From Ophiosphaerella korrae (lineage: Eukaryota > Ascomycota > Dothideomycetes > Pleosporales > Phaeosphaeriaceae): DNA of 10,089 nt. The translations under genes and the position numbers were made by a program. The notes beneath the pieces were generated by a model that was given only the letters and a program-made list of their open reading frames with translations, had not been told where the DNA came from and ran no database searches. The stretch spans positions 1 to 10,089 of the forward strand of contig JALNQF010000970.1 of NCBI GenBank assembly GCA_028456385.1, in the 5' to 3' direction. Shown here piece by piece: positions 1 to 7,609 of this stretch. How positions within the stretch are numbered: the stretch's first letter is position 1; the number at the start of each line of letters is the position of its first letter.

Positions 1-414
1 TTAGCGTAGATATTAGGGACGTTATTAGCTTCTAGATTAACTAGCTACTAGATACCTAGCTTAAGAGTATTATAATAGAGTTATATAAACTATACTAGCT
101 ATTATAAGTACTTATTAAGTAGGGTAGTACTTTTATTAAGTAGAGTAATCTTACTATAAGATAAGATAAGATAAGATAAGAGTATACTAAGCTTATAATC
201 TCTTACTATAGTATATAGGATAGAACTATTAAGTAATTTTTAGCGCTAGGCTTATAACTATTACGAGATACGAGCTTAAGAATAAGTAGGAGATAATTAT
301 TAATTAAAGAGCTATCTAAGCTAGGCTACTTATATATAGTAGAGTAGCTTAAATAGCTTATATAGCTTACTTACTACTATAGGCTTACTTAAATTATATA
401 GAGTAAAGCTTTAA
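1..414. other. Unassigned RIP-degraded AT-rich DNA
   Basis: No gene can be supported in this stretch. All six frames are rich in stops and the composition is dominated by TpA with very little CpA or TpG, as elsewhere in the window. Words such as agctta and tagctta recur around 300-390, but I see no domain motif strong enough to name an element. It is either the flank into which the copia LTR at 415 inserted or the remnant of another element. The bases just before 415 do not resemble the polypurine tract and pol end that precede the related LTR at 7507. This argues against 1-414 being the internal 3' end of the same copia element. Confidence 0.6.
156..180. repeat. (ATAAG)5 microsatellite
   Basis: Five perfect tandem copies of the pentamer ATAAG, directly readable. 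It lies in unassigned RIP-degraded DNA. It is probably a slippage product; no function is visible. Confidence 0.9.
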
Positions 415-734
415 CTTATAATAATAAGTTATATAATTAGATATATAATAGTATATATATAGAGAAGTATAATATATTCTAGGTATACCTAGAATCTATT
501 AATTAGCTTACTTAAGCTAGTATAGTAATCTAATTAGCTAAGCGTATAAGCGAATTAATTCCTAAGCTAATCCTTCTATTATAGCTAAAAAGACTATAGC
601 TTTTACTTTTATAAATAAAGGAATTAAATAAAAGATCTTATATATAATAAAATAGACTATATTAGTATAACTAATATAATAGAGAAACTAGTACTTTAAT
701 AAAAAGAGTTTTAAAGATCTAGTATACTATAGTA
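415..734 (+). repeat. Ty1/copia-family LTR, copy A (plus strand, RIP-degraded)
   Basis: This segment aligns in the plus direction with the reverse complement of about 7264-7507. Its 5' part (about 420-450) matches the start of the other LTR. Its 3' part (about 560-722) matches over roughly 160 bp, including shared words such as tagctaaaaaga, ggaattaaataaa, cttatatata and tagtataactaatataat. Copy A carries roughly 70 bp more in the middle (about 455-555), so one copy has an insertion or the other a deletion. No copia coding or polypurine tract is visible on either side, so this is best read as a solo or truncated LTR. Its right end is cut by, or abuts, the Tc1 element. The exact ends are uncertain by about 10 bases because the canonical TG and CA termini are RIP-mutated. 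Confidence 0.75.
476..495. repeat. Perfect 20-bp palindrome inside copia LTR copy A
   Basis: Positions 476-485 are followed immediately by their exact reverse complement at 486-495, with centre ggtacc-like ggtatacc. It lies in the middle part of the LTR that is absent from copy B. A second small hairpin (tagctta, 2-base loop, taagcta) follows at about 502-518. It could be an LTR regulatory site or the footprint of a small insertion. Confidence 0.8.
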
Positions 735-735
735 A

Positions 736-938
736 GGTAACACGAAAAAAAAGCCTATAAAAAGTTATAGTTTTTAACTACTAATAACTTTACAAATAAA
801 ATAGCTAAAAATATAAGCGAATATAAATACTAAAGAAAATATCAAGGTCTTTATTTTAGTGTACTACGATTTTTAATTACTAAGCGGATAAAAGCTAGGA
901 TTTAAACTTTTTCGAGGACTTTTTTTAAAGCTAACTTT
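736..938 (+). repeat. Left terminal inverted repeat of the Tc1/mariner element
   Basis: This arm matches the reverse complement of about 2598-2800. The outer 20 bases are identical, followed by long shared blocks (for example the stretches around 764-776, 800-816 and 855-895). By eye the arms are roughly 80-85% identical over about 200 bp. Many differences are C/T or G/A, as expected from independent RIP of the two arms. Confidence 0.88.
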
Positions 939-1129
939 AACGCTTAATAATTTTGTATTTTTTAGTATCTTTTTTCTATTATTTTTTAGTATAAGTTAGA
1001 TAAATATAATTGAATTAATATAGTTAAGTTATACGTAATTCTAATTATTTAAAGAGTAGATATTAAGTAAAATATATAAAAGTAAACTTTTAGTAAAAAC
1101 TAATATTTATAAGCTATAACCTATTAGTA

Positions 1130-2241
1130 TTAATACTTAGTAGAATAATGTTTAGCTAGTATATAGTCCTACTAACGTTTTTTTCTTAATTATGTAGATT
1201 TTTCTATAGATTCTTATTATATAAGTGCTTCTTTTTCTTTTTTTATTATATTAAACGATTCTACTACTATATAAGTAGTTTATATAGGAAAATATCTTTT
1301 ATATCTTTTAATTAGTTTACTTTTATATAAATTCTATACGTTTTTAAAAGGATTTATATCTAGACTATAGGCTAGATAAAGAAAGAGTTTTATACTATTT
1401 TTCTAAAACTAATTAATAATAGTAGAAGCTTTATAAATTCTACTAGTATCTTATAAATATATATACCCTAGTATCCTAGATAGTTATTTATAACCTTTAA
1501 TAGAAGATCTATTAATAAGTTCTTTTATAATAATAAATAAATAGCCTAAAATAGAGTTATATAATATACGTCTTTTAATATACTTTTTAAGATATTTATT
1601 TAGAACTATATAGATATAGTAAGTATAACAAATAGGAATAGTATTAATTAGGACCTAAATAAACTCTAGGTCTAATGTCTTTCCTATCTAAATAGCTTCT
1701 TATACTTAGATATTTATTTCCTTGCGTAATATAATTAATAGGAAAATATAATAGAAAAATAAGAGAATATTTTAGCCTATTAGAATATTTTTTAAACTTA
1801 TTTCTACTTAATATAAAGAATATTTCTTCTATAACTTTTTTTAACCTATTTTTAGTAATATTTCGTCCTATCTCCTTTTTATATCTTAAAATGTATATTT
1901 TTTACTCTTAATCTAATTATTTTTTAGACTTCTTAGCTACTTATTATAAAAGAACACTCTTTTTTCGTATTTTATTTATTAATTAGTAGCTTTTTATTAG
2001 TAACGTTAATAGTATAGCTTTTTTCCTCGATAAACAATTAGAAGCTCCTAATAGAGATATTAATATTATTTATAAATAATAATCTTATATTAGTCTTCCT
2101 AGGATTCCTTATTAAATCTCTATTTAGTTACTTTATTTCTCTTAATTTAAACCTAGTAATATACCTTTCTATTACTTAGCTAACAGATAGTAAATAACTA
2201 TTTTCTTTTCTAATTCGCTTTATATTATTATTAATAAACAT
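1130..2241 (-). pseudogene. Tc1/mariner transposase pseudogene (DDE superfamily)
   Basis: This is the remnant of the cut-and-paste transposase that would bind the element's TIRs and move it between TA sites. Read on the minus strand, 1350-1375 gives AYSLDINPF followed by KNV and a stop. This matches the Tc1 signature YSPDLNPIENVW around the third catalytic Asp (codon 1358-1360). The first catalytic region reads stop-DET at about 1859-1870 (original W-DET), with the Asp codon at 1865-1867. A PGH-type motif is in frame at 1463-1471, but the second catalytic Asp just before it is not resolved. Near 2094-2109 a GRPRKT-like linker (RNPRKT) follows a putative helix-turn-helix. The C-terminus reads HYSTKY, then TAA at 1130-1132. 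An ATG at 2239-2241 gives about 370 codons, the usual fungal Tc1 size. The ATG/linker frame and the catalytic frame differ by one indel. Family assignment is firm; the start is a guess. Confidence 0.85.
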
Positions 2242-2597
2242 ATACTATCTATTAAAAATAGTAGTAATAGGAAATAGAAGTATATTAGAAGATTAAAGTA
2301 GGTTTACCTTAGGTTTAAATTTTAAGAAGTTTATCGTTAGTTATTAAGGATTTAGAAAAGATATAGGAAAAATAAGATTAGAAATTAATTTATCTTTAAT
2401 AGACTAATAAATTAGTAGTCTATTTAGTAAGTTTAGTATACTTAATAGAGTTATTAATTTTTTTAATTTAAATTAACTAAATAAGTAGATAATAAATGTT
2501 CTATAAAAATTTTATAATATAATCTCTACTAGCTTTCGAAATATTAGATGAAATAAAAATAGAATTTTATATACTAATAACAAAGTTCTATTAGGTT

Positions 2598-2800
2598 AAA
2601 TTTTACAAAAAAAAATTCCTTTAAATAGTTTAAATACTAGCTTTTATTTACTAAGTAATTAAAATTCGTAGTATACTAAAATAAAGTCCTAGATATTTTC
2701 TTTAAGATTTAAATTTGCTTATATTTTTAGCTATTTTATTTATAGAGTTATTACTAGTTAAAAACTATAACTTTTTTTTAGGCTTTTTTTTCGTGTTACC
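2598..2800 (-). repeat. Right terminal inverted repeat of the Tc1/mariner element
   Basis: This is the partner of the left arm at 736-938. It ends in tcgtgttacc at 2791-2800, the reverse complement of the left terminus. The inner limit is set where the pairing with the left arm fades near 2600. Confidence 0.88.
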
Positions 2801-2802
2801 CC

Positions 2803-3207
2803 TATAATAAGGTCTCCTATCGTTAACTATAGGGGCTACTAGGAGGGGGTATAGTAAATTAAAAGTTAATAATAAAAGTACGTATACTAATCTGTAATAG
2901 GCTATAAATAATAAAAGATATCTTGTAATATTAAGTATTATCGCTTGTAGTTAGTAATTAAATTACTAATACTATCTTAATAATACGTATTACTACTAAT
3001 TATATATCTCTATTAATCTATTTATATAACCTTATAGATTAGTCTAATATATTATACGTGTTTATAGATTACTCTATATTATATATTTAAGTTATATTAA
3101 GTTTCTTAATTAAGGTTATTACTTTACTTGTCTTATACTTCGTTAGTACTTAAGTTAAAACTAATTAGCTCAATTTTAATTTCTCTTATTATACCTATAA
3201 TACTATT
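2803..3207 (-). repeat. Candidate 3' LTR of the chromovirus
   Basis: On the minus strand a purine run, aaaggagagaa (about 3208-3219), resembles a polypurine tract. It is followed by tagtattata, which could be a RIP-altered TGT start. The segment ends toward 2803 with cttattata, which could be a RIP-altered complementary end. That gives an LTR of about 400 bp running up to the Tc1 element. This is inference: the 5' LTR needed for comparison is not in the window. An alternative start (tgtaaaatat on the minus strand, near 3478) is also possible. Confidence 0.35.
2816..2833. repeat. Imperfect 18-bp palindrome in a G-rich patch beside the Tc1 end
   Basis: Positions 2816-2833 (cctat ... atagg around gttaac) pair in 8 of 9 positions. 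The neighbouring 2830-2852 contains aggggct and aggaggggg, the most G-rich patch in the window, where G-to-A change has been light. It falls at the outer edge of the candidate chromovirus LTR. Confidence 0.6.
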
Positions 3208-3860
3208 CTCTCCTTTAAGTAGGTTTTTATTTTACTACTCTAGGGCTAAAGTTATTGATCTAGTTTCTTTATTAATATTAAGTTCTTAATCCTCTCTCTT
3301 AATACCTACTAAGTCTTCTTATTATTATCTATAATTAGCTAACTATATATTACTTTATAGTATTAAAATATTTCTTTATTCTTATTATTAGTCTTCTAAC
3401 CCTTTATTAGTTTATCTTTCTTTAAAGTATAGTAAGGCTTACGAGGTATATATTTATACTAATACTATTATATTTTACAACTTATCTAGTGTATCTCTAG
3501 TAAAGTATAAGTTAAGAATACTAATTCTTGTATCTAGGATTATTTATAATAAGGAGAGCTATTAACTATACTAAAGAAAAACTATTATTATAGATTATAG
3601 AAGCTAAAAAAGAATATAAATAGATTCTAAGTATATAAGTAGAAAATTATACTAATTTAGTTTATCTTTATAAGATAAAGGCCTTAAATAATAAAAAGTC
3701 TATTACGTAAGCTATTTTCTTAGAGTCTAAGCTAGGTTTTAAGTCTATAATAGAGGCTACTTAGGCTCTTATTATATTAGGCGTATCTAGCGCCTCTCTA
3801 CCTACTACTAGTAGCGTAAGTCTTCTCTATTTACTACTAGGCGCTCTAGAGGGTTTTAAC
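3208..3860 (-). other. Non-coding 3' region of the chromovirus
   Basis: About 650 bp lie between the end of the chromodomain remnant and the candidate polypurine tract. No domain motif is visible in any frame. It probably represents the pol C-terminal tail and 3' untranslated region of the element. An unrelated insertion cannot be excluded. Confidence 0.4.
3794..3843. repeat. Imperfect tandem duplication, GC-richer patch
   Basis: The unit tctctacctactactag at about 3795-3811 recurs as tctctatttactactag at about 3824-3840, differing by C-to-T changes. The block is framed by agcgcc on the left and ggcgct on the right. It lies just past the chromodomain in the chromovirus tail. Confidence 0.65.
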
Positions 3861-3864
3861 TTTA

Positions 3865-4030
3865 GAACTCCTTTAGTTTCTTAGAGTAGTTAAGATTATC
3901 TTCTAGTTCCTATATATCTTCCTATAGTTACCTTTTTTTATCTATACTTATCTATTTTACTAGGTAGTAGTTTTTTCTATTATAGAATTAGTATTATAAG
4001 ATTTTTTTAACTTCTTATTCTTCTAATTCT
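3865..4030 (-). pseudogene. Chromodomain remnant at the C-terminus of chromovirus pol
   Basis: On the minus strand, 3996-4014 reads EVKKIL, followed by residues equivalent to the NHYLVKW strand (seen as NYYLVK then stop). After that, ELEDNL then a Ser/Lys-rich stretch (about 3879-3908) matches the W-EPEDNL-ELL tail of chromodomains. In this family the chromodomain is fused to the end of integrase and directs integration by binding methylated histone H3, typically H3K9me heterochromatin. Several aromatic-cage positions are now stops or altered, so no function is expected. Its reading frame is offset from the integrase Asp motif at 4692-4694, implying at least one indel between them. Confidence 0.8.
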
Positions 4031-5235
4031 ATATATATATATCTACTTTATACACTTGTAGTTTTACTTCTTGTAGTACTTTTTCTAGTAGTACTACGTA
4101 GAATATTAGGTATATCTTTATCTTGTCTAGTAGTCTTAGTTTAAATATAACTAGTATAACTTTTTTCTAAATTTTATATAGACTTATCTTAACGTAACCT
4201 AATTTTAAACTTAATTATTTACTTTTTATATTTTTTTATATTAACTATACTTTTTCTCTCTCTCTAAATTAGAGTCCTTCTTTATATTTCTTATTATAGT
4301 ACTTTACTATTTAATCTTATAAGAAGTCTACGTTTTATTATAGTTAGTTATATATTTTATTTAATCTATTTATAAAGTTTTCTTTTTTTAGAGACTAAGA
4401 TTCGATATTTTTTAGTATTTAGTAAGTATTAAGGTTAAATCTATAGTTTATATAGAAAAGTAATACTTTTATTAATATATTCTTTACGCTGTTATATACT
4501 AGCTATACTATAAGTAGTAACTATACCTAATTGTTTTAGTTATAATTAAGGTAGTATCTTAAATATTACTCTACTATCTAGTTTATATATTCTAATTATT
4601 TATCTATTTATAAGTAGTATACTATTAATATTTTATATTTAACTCTAAGTTATACTTTTATTATTCCCTATAGTTTTAATATAAATTTTACGTCTCTACT
4701 AATAATTATTTTATCTAGAATACTATACTAGCTAATTATAGTTCCTAAAACCTAATATATAGTAACCTCTATCCTACTTTTTTTTTATATAGTTAAAAGT
4801 ATAAGTATTTTATAAGTTTATCTACTATTATTAAAATTCTATTATATTTAACTCTTAGTATTAAGTCTTTTAACTTAGGTAGCTTTGTAATAAAGTCTAT
4901 TATAATACCTCTCTATAGTTATTCTAGTATTTTAACTAGTTATAGTACTCTATATAGTATTTATCTACTATACTTATTTTTGTAGTATTTTATATAGTTA
5001 CGTAGTACTTCTATTACTAGTTATTTTATATTTAAGATATAGTAGTTACTTAAAAGCCTATCTAATATTTTATTAATTTCTTAATTTCTATCTACAAGTA
5101 GTTAATAGAATTATTATATAAACTCTCTTTATATTTTACTTAGAATATATATTCTTTTATAAGCTTTTATTAGCTTTTTTTAGATCTTAAGCTTTTTTAT
5201 TTCTTTAGAATCTTTTTATATTACTTTTTAAATCT
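4030..5235 (-). pseudogene. Ty3/gypsy integrase remnant
   Basis: This is the remnant of the retroviral-type integrase that inserts the element's cDNA. At about 4968-5001 the minus strand reads VLRNYIKYYKNK-like sequence. This corresponds to the second half of the HHCC zinc-binding region (V-x-C-x2-C-x2-K), with Cys codons turned into Tyr. The catalytic core shows DFITKLP-like sequence (near 4890). SRDVKFI lies at about 4680-4706, the family's SDRG/D-x-x-F motif containing the second Asp. An EQLEYIN stretch at about 4579-4605 corresponds to the T-D-G-Q-x-E-x-x-N motif holding the catalytic Glu. The second Asp codon (4692-4694) is in the same frame as the RT active site 1464 bases upstream. Many codons are now stops. 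Confidence 0.88.
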
Positions 5236-5990
5236 ATTTATTTAGCTTATTACTCTTCTTCTTAAGAATTATAGTTATTTTAGGTATATTTAGGAGTAAA
5301 TATCCTTTTTTCTTTTAAATTAGAACTATACTAGTAGTATTTACTACATCTTATAAATCTAGTTTTCTACGTAAAGTATTTATAAATTAATTATTAATAC
5401 TTTTTATATATATAATCTTAAGGTTAAATATTAATAAGTATTTCTATAATCTTATATAGTATTAAGAGAAGTCTTTATTTATTATAAACTTTATAAGATT
5501 TATATAGTCTATATAGACCTTTATTTAATATTTTACTCTTTATAGGTAAACTCTCTATTACTAAAATACTTTATAAATAACTAGTATTTCTTTATTAGAG
5601 ATTAGATAATAAAGCTCTACTAGCTTTATTTTCTTTAAAAAGTATTTAACTAAATATTCTTGTCTAGTATTTTAGTCCTCTTATATTAGTACTATTCTAT
5701 AGACTAAGTTTAATATATCTCTTTATACTATTACTAGTATATCTAGGGTATATATTCTATAACTAGATTTTTTATAAACTCCTATTTTATCTATATAAAT
5801 ACTTTATTATATTCCTAGGTCTATTTAAATAGTGTATCTTTTTTTATAAGTCTTGTTAATAGTTATATAAGTTTAAACTATCTTACTATTAGCTTTCTAT
5901 AAAAGTTTACTAGTCTATAGAACTATTATACTTTTTATAGGTTTTTAGGTATTAGCTATCCTTAGATTACTTTAATCTTACTTAAGTTAA
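5235..5990 (-). pseudogene. Ty3/gypsy RNase H remnant and linker
   Basis: The minus strand reads ELYYLISNKEILVIYKVF in pieces around 5550-5640. This matches the P-A-E-x-N-Y-x-I-x-D/N-K-E-x-L-A-I-V/I motif of Ty3/gypsy RNase H, whose Glu is catalytic. It lies between reverse transcriptase and integrase, as expected. The frame of this motif is offset from those of both RT and integrase, so small indels flank it. The enzyme would degrade the RNA strand of the RNA:DNA hybrid during cDNA synthesis. Confidence 0.8.
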
Positions 5991-6660
5991 TCTTATCTTC
6001 TTAGGCTTTATAATAAACCTAGGGAAATCTATTTCTTTAGTATAGAACTTGTATTTCCTTATTTTAAAGGATAGTTTATTTTCTACTTGTTTTTTTAGTA
6101 CTTTATATATATATTATACGTAATCTTCTTCTATTTCTAAGAATATAAAGATATTATCTAGGTATATAAATATATATATATCTAGGTATTTACTTAGGAC
6201 TATATAAATTTATTCTTAAAACGCTACTAGTATATTTATTAATCTAAATAGTATAACTAAATATTTAAATAGTTTATACTACGTTCTAAATATAGTTTTC
6301 TATTTATCTCTTTTCTTAATTCTAATCTAATAATAGGCATTCTAAATATCTAGTTTTATAAAAATTTAAGCTTTTTATAGCCTATTTTGTATTTTATCTA
6401 TATATAGTAAGAGATACTAGTTTTTATTTATAATTTCGTTTATCTTTCTAAAATCTATATAAAGTTATTTCTTATTTATCTCCTTTTTATCTATAAATAT
6501 AAGTCTATATACTACTAAAGATTTAGATTCTTCTATCTTTCTTTTTTTTATTACGTTTTAGATAAACGCTTATTTAATTTTAGATTCTTCTTCTATTTTT
6601 CTATAGACTAGGCTCTATCTTACGTTTTTTCTTTCTTCTAGTTCTATTACTAAATCCTAT
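5990..6660 (-). pseudogene. Ty3/gypsy reverse transcriptase remnant
   Basis: This is the clearest gypsy block. Minus strand, in order: PVVYRLIFIDKKE-like N-terminal strand; DFRKINEI at about 6435-6455; KLDI followed by stop-NAYY at about 6333-6356 (family TKLDLRNAYH, first catalytic Asp); and the active site YLDNIFIF at about 6144-6167, where the family has YLDDI. The second Asp codon is now AAT (6153-6155), a G-to-A change that would itself kill the enzyme. After it come GFIIKPKKI-like residues near 6000, matching the FLGF-V-S-x-x-G-I motif. DFRK and LDN are 297 bases apart and in frame. Confidence 0.93.
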
Positions 6661-7110
6661 AGTTAGTATTCTAGGAGATAGTCTTTAGGTTTAGTAAGTT
6701 ACTTTTCTTATTACTTATATTCTTCTTAGAACTCTCTATTATATATTCTTATATTATCTTTTAATATTTCTTTCTTAGAGTAGCTAATTCTCTCTATTAT
6801 CTAATTAATTTTTAGGTTAGTTATTTATAACTATAGTATACCTAATATTATTTCTTATTTATTATTAATTATTATTATATCTATAACTATATTCTTAATT
6901 TTTAATCTTTCTAGTTCTAATATAGAGGGTACTATTTTAAACCTAATAGGTTCCTAGAATAGTTTACCTTTAATTATACTTATTTGTTAAAAGTATCTCT
7001 TTATTATATAGTATATTCTTTTATCTACTATAAACTTCTATTAGATTTAAAGGAGGTTATAGTAGTTTAATAAAAAGGCTTTTTTATAATAGCTATATAA
7101 GGGCCTTATT
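6660..7110 (-). pseudogene. Chromovirus protease-to-RT segment remnant
   Basis: At 6831-6845 the minus strand reads EIILGI, then Leu and a stop, then ITNLKIN. This corresponds to the D-I-I-L-G-M-P-W-L-x-x-x-N-P-x-I-(D/N)-W motif at the end of the gypsy protease region. The motif is in frame with the RT active site 687 bases downstream. The catalytic Asp-Ser/Thr-Gly triad should lie farther upstream (toward 7080) but I cannot identify it with confidence. Confidence 0.65.
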
Positions 7111-7262
7111 AGAGAGAGATACTAAGGCTTTTAGAAAAGCCCTTTTTTAGATTAATTACCTATAAATTAATAGTACTAGGTATAAACTAAGTAAATTTAT
7201 TCTCTTATCTATCTCTAGCCCTACGCTCTATTTATATATTTACAATATAGTAGTCTTAGCTA
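7110..7262 (-). pseudogene. Probable gag 3' end of the chromovirus (weak)
   Basis: By position this should encode the end of gag. The minus strand near 7225-7245 reads YCKYINRA, faintly reminiscent of the start of a CCHC zinc knuckle (C-x2-C) after Cys-to-Tyr change. The expected His and final Cys are not clear. The stretch ends at the copia LTR. Confidence 0.3.
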
Positions 7263-7263
7263 G

Positions 7264-7507
7264 GTCTCTTAAGATAGTAGTAAGCTAGATCCTTAACACC
7301 CCTTCTATTAAGGTGCTAGTTTCTTTATTATATTAGTTATACTAACGTAGTCTATCTCTTTATATATAAGATTCTTTATTTAATTCCTTATAAAGGTTAA
7401 GGCTATAATCTTTTTAGCTATAGTAGAGTTAGTAGCTTAGCGATTATATATGTAATTGCGCATCTAATTGCGTATTAAGTATCTAATTGTATAACTTATC
7501 TAATACA
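7264..7507 (-). repeat. Ty1/copia-family 3' LTR, copy B (minus strand)
   Basis: On the minus strand it starts TGTATTAGATAAG at 7507, directly after a polypurine tract, so the 5' end of the LTR is well placed and keeps a canonical TGT. It runs leftward through sequence that aligns with 415-734 on the plus strand, including tagctaaaaaga, ggaattaaataaa and tagtataactaatataat, to about 7264-7285. The left limit is uncertain because homology with copy A fades after gatctag (7285-7291). This copy retains more CA and TG dinucleotides than copy A, especially at 7449-7508. Confidence 0.82.
7451..7491. repeat. Triplicated short unit around taattg
   Basis: The words gtaattgcgc, atctaattgcg and atctaattgta occur in succession. 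They lie within copia LTR copy B in one of the least RIP-affected patches. The same part of LTR copy A has decayed to TA-rich sequence. It might be a promoter-proximal repeat in U3, but that is only position-based. Confidence 0.6.
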
Positions 7508-7516
7508 CCCTTTTAG
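7508..7516 (-). other. Polypurine tract of the copia element
   Basis: The minus strand reads aaaaggg immediately before TGTATTAG, the start of the 3' LTR. This is the expected primer site for plus-strand DNA synthesis in LTR retrotransposons. It anchors the LTR start at 7507. Confidence 0.75.
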
Positions 7517-7609
7517 GTTAGTAACTTATTAGTAAACTAGATATTATAAGATAAGTGTAAGATTATTAAAGTAGTCTTAGATTTTATTAAGAAGTACTTT
7601 ATATACTGT

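Larger units (their letters stand above)
734..2802 (-). mobile_element. Tc1/mariner-type DNA transposon with long TIRs, RIP-inactivated
   Basis: The element is about 2.07 kb. It is bounded by inverted repeats that start ggtaacacg at 736 and end cgttacc-like (gtgttacc) at 2800, and it encloses one minus-strand transposase remnant. The outermost bases are ambiguous: the right end continues as gggg when read inward and is preceded by TA, whereas the left has TA followed by aagg. This fits a TA target-site duplication with one G run altered by G-to-A change and a one-base indel. The element sits between a copia LTR on the left and the 3' side of a chromovirus on the right. It cannot be autonomous now because the transposase reading frame is full of stops. 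Confidence 0.85.
2803..7262 (-). mobile_element. Ty3/gypsy chromovirus retrotransposon, RIP-degraded, 5' end missing
   Basis: The minus-strand domain order is end of protease, reverse transcriptase, RNase H, integrase, chromodomain. This order (RT-RH before IN, chromodomain last) defines Ty3/gypsy chromoviruses. The LGMPWL-type motif (6831-6845), DFRKINE (about 6435-6455), LDN of the RT active site (6153-6161) and the integrase RDVKF Asp codon (4692-4694) are all in one reading frame by coordinate arithmetic. Downstream, the chromodomain frame is shifted. Most of gag and the 5' LTR are not found; the copia LTR begins at about 7264 where gag would continue. The probable 3' non-coding region and 3' LTR fill 2803-3860. 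Confidence 0.9.

Noticed and set aside
1..60. A VDIRD-like reading on the plus strand that resembles the HVDI motif of copia RNase H
   Set aside because: Too short, and the following residues do not continue the family pattern. The bases before the LTR at 415 also lack the polypurine tract and pol tail seen beside the related LTR.
156..180. Regular pentamer repeat considered as a CRISPR-like or origin iteron array
   Set aside because: Only 25 bases of perfect tandem ATAAG with no spacers; a simple microsatellite in fungal DNA.
2803..3860. Possible host gene or small ORFs in the stretch right of the Tc1 element
   Set aside because: All frames are broken by frequent stops, with no start context, splice pattern or recognisable motif. 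Position fits the 3' end of the chromovirus.
6160..6185. Run of tatata as a TATA box or AT microsatellite
   Set aside because: It lies within the RT active-site coding remnant (codons upstream of LDN) and is explained by C-to-T and G-to-A changes.
7255..7275. Shared word gagacct at the copia LTR end and near 2808-2814 as evidence of a shared target duplication
   Set aside because: Seven bases only, the flanks do not align, and it occurs at ends of different elements; best treated as chance.
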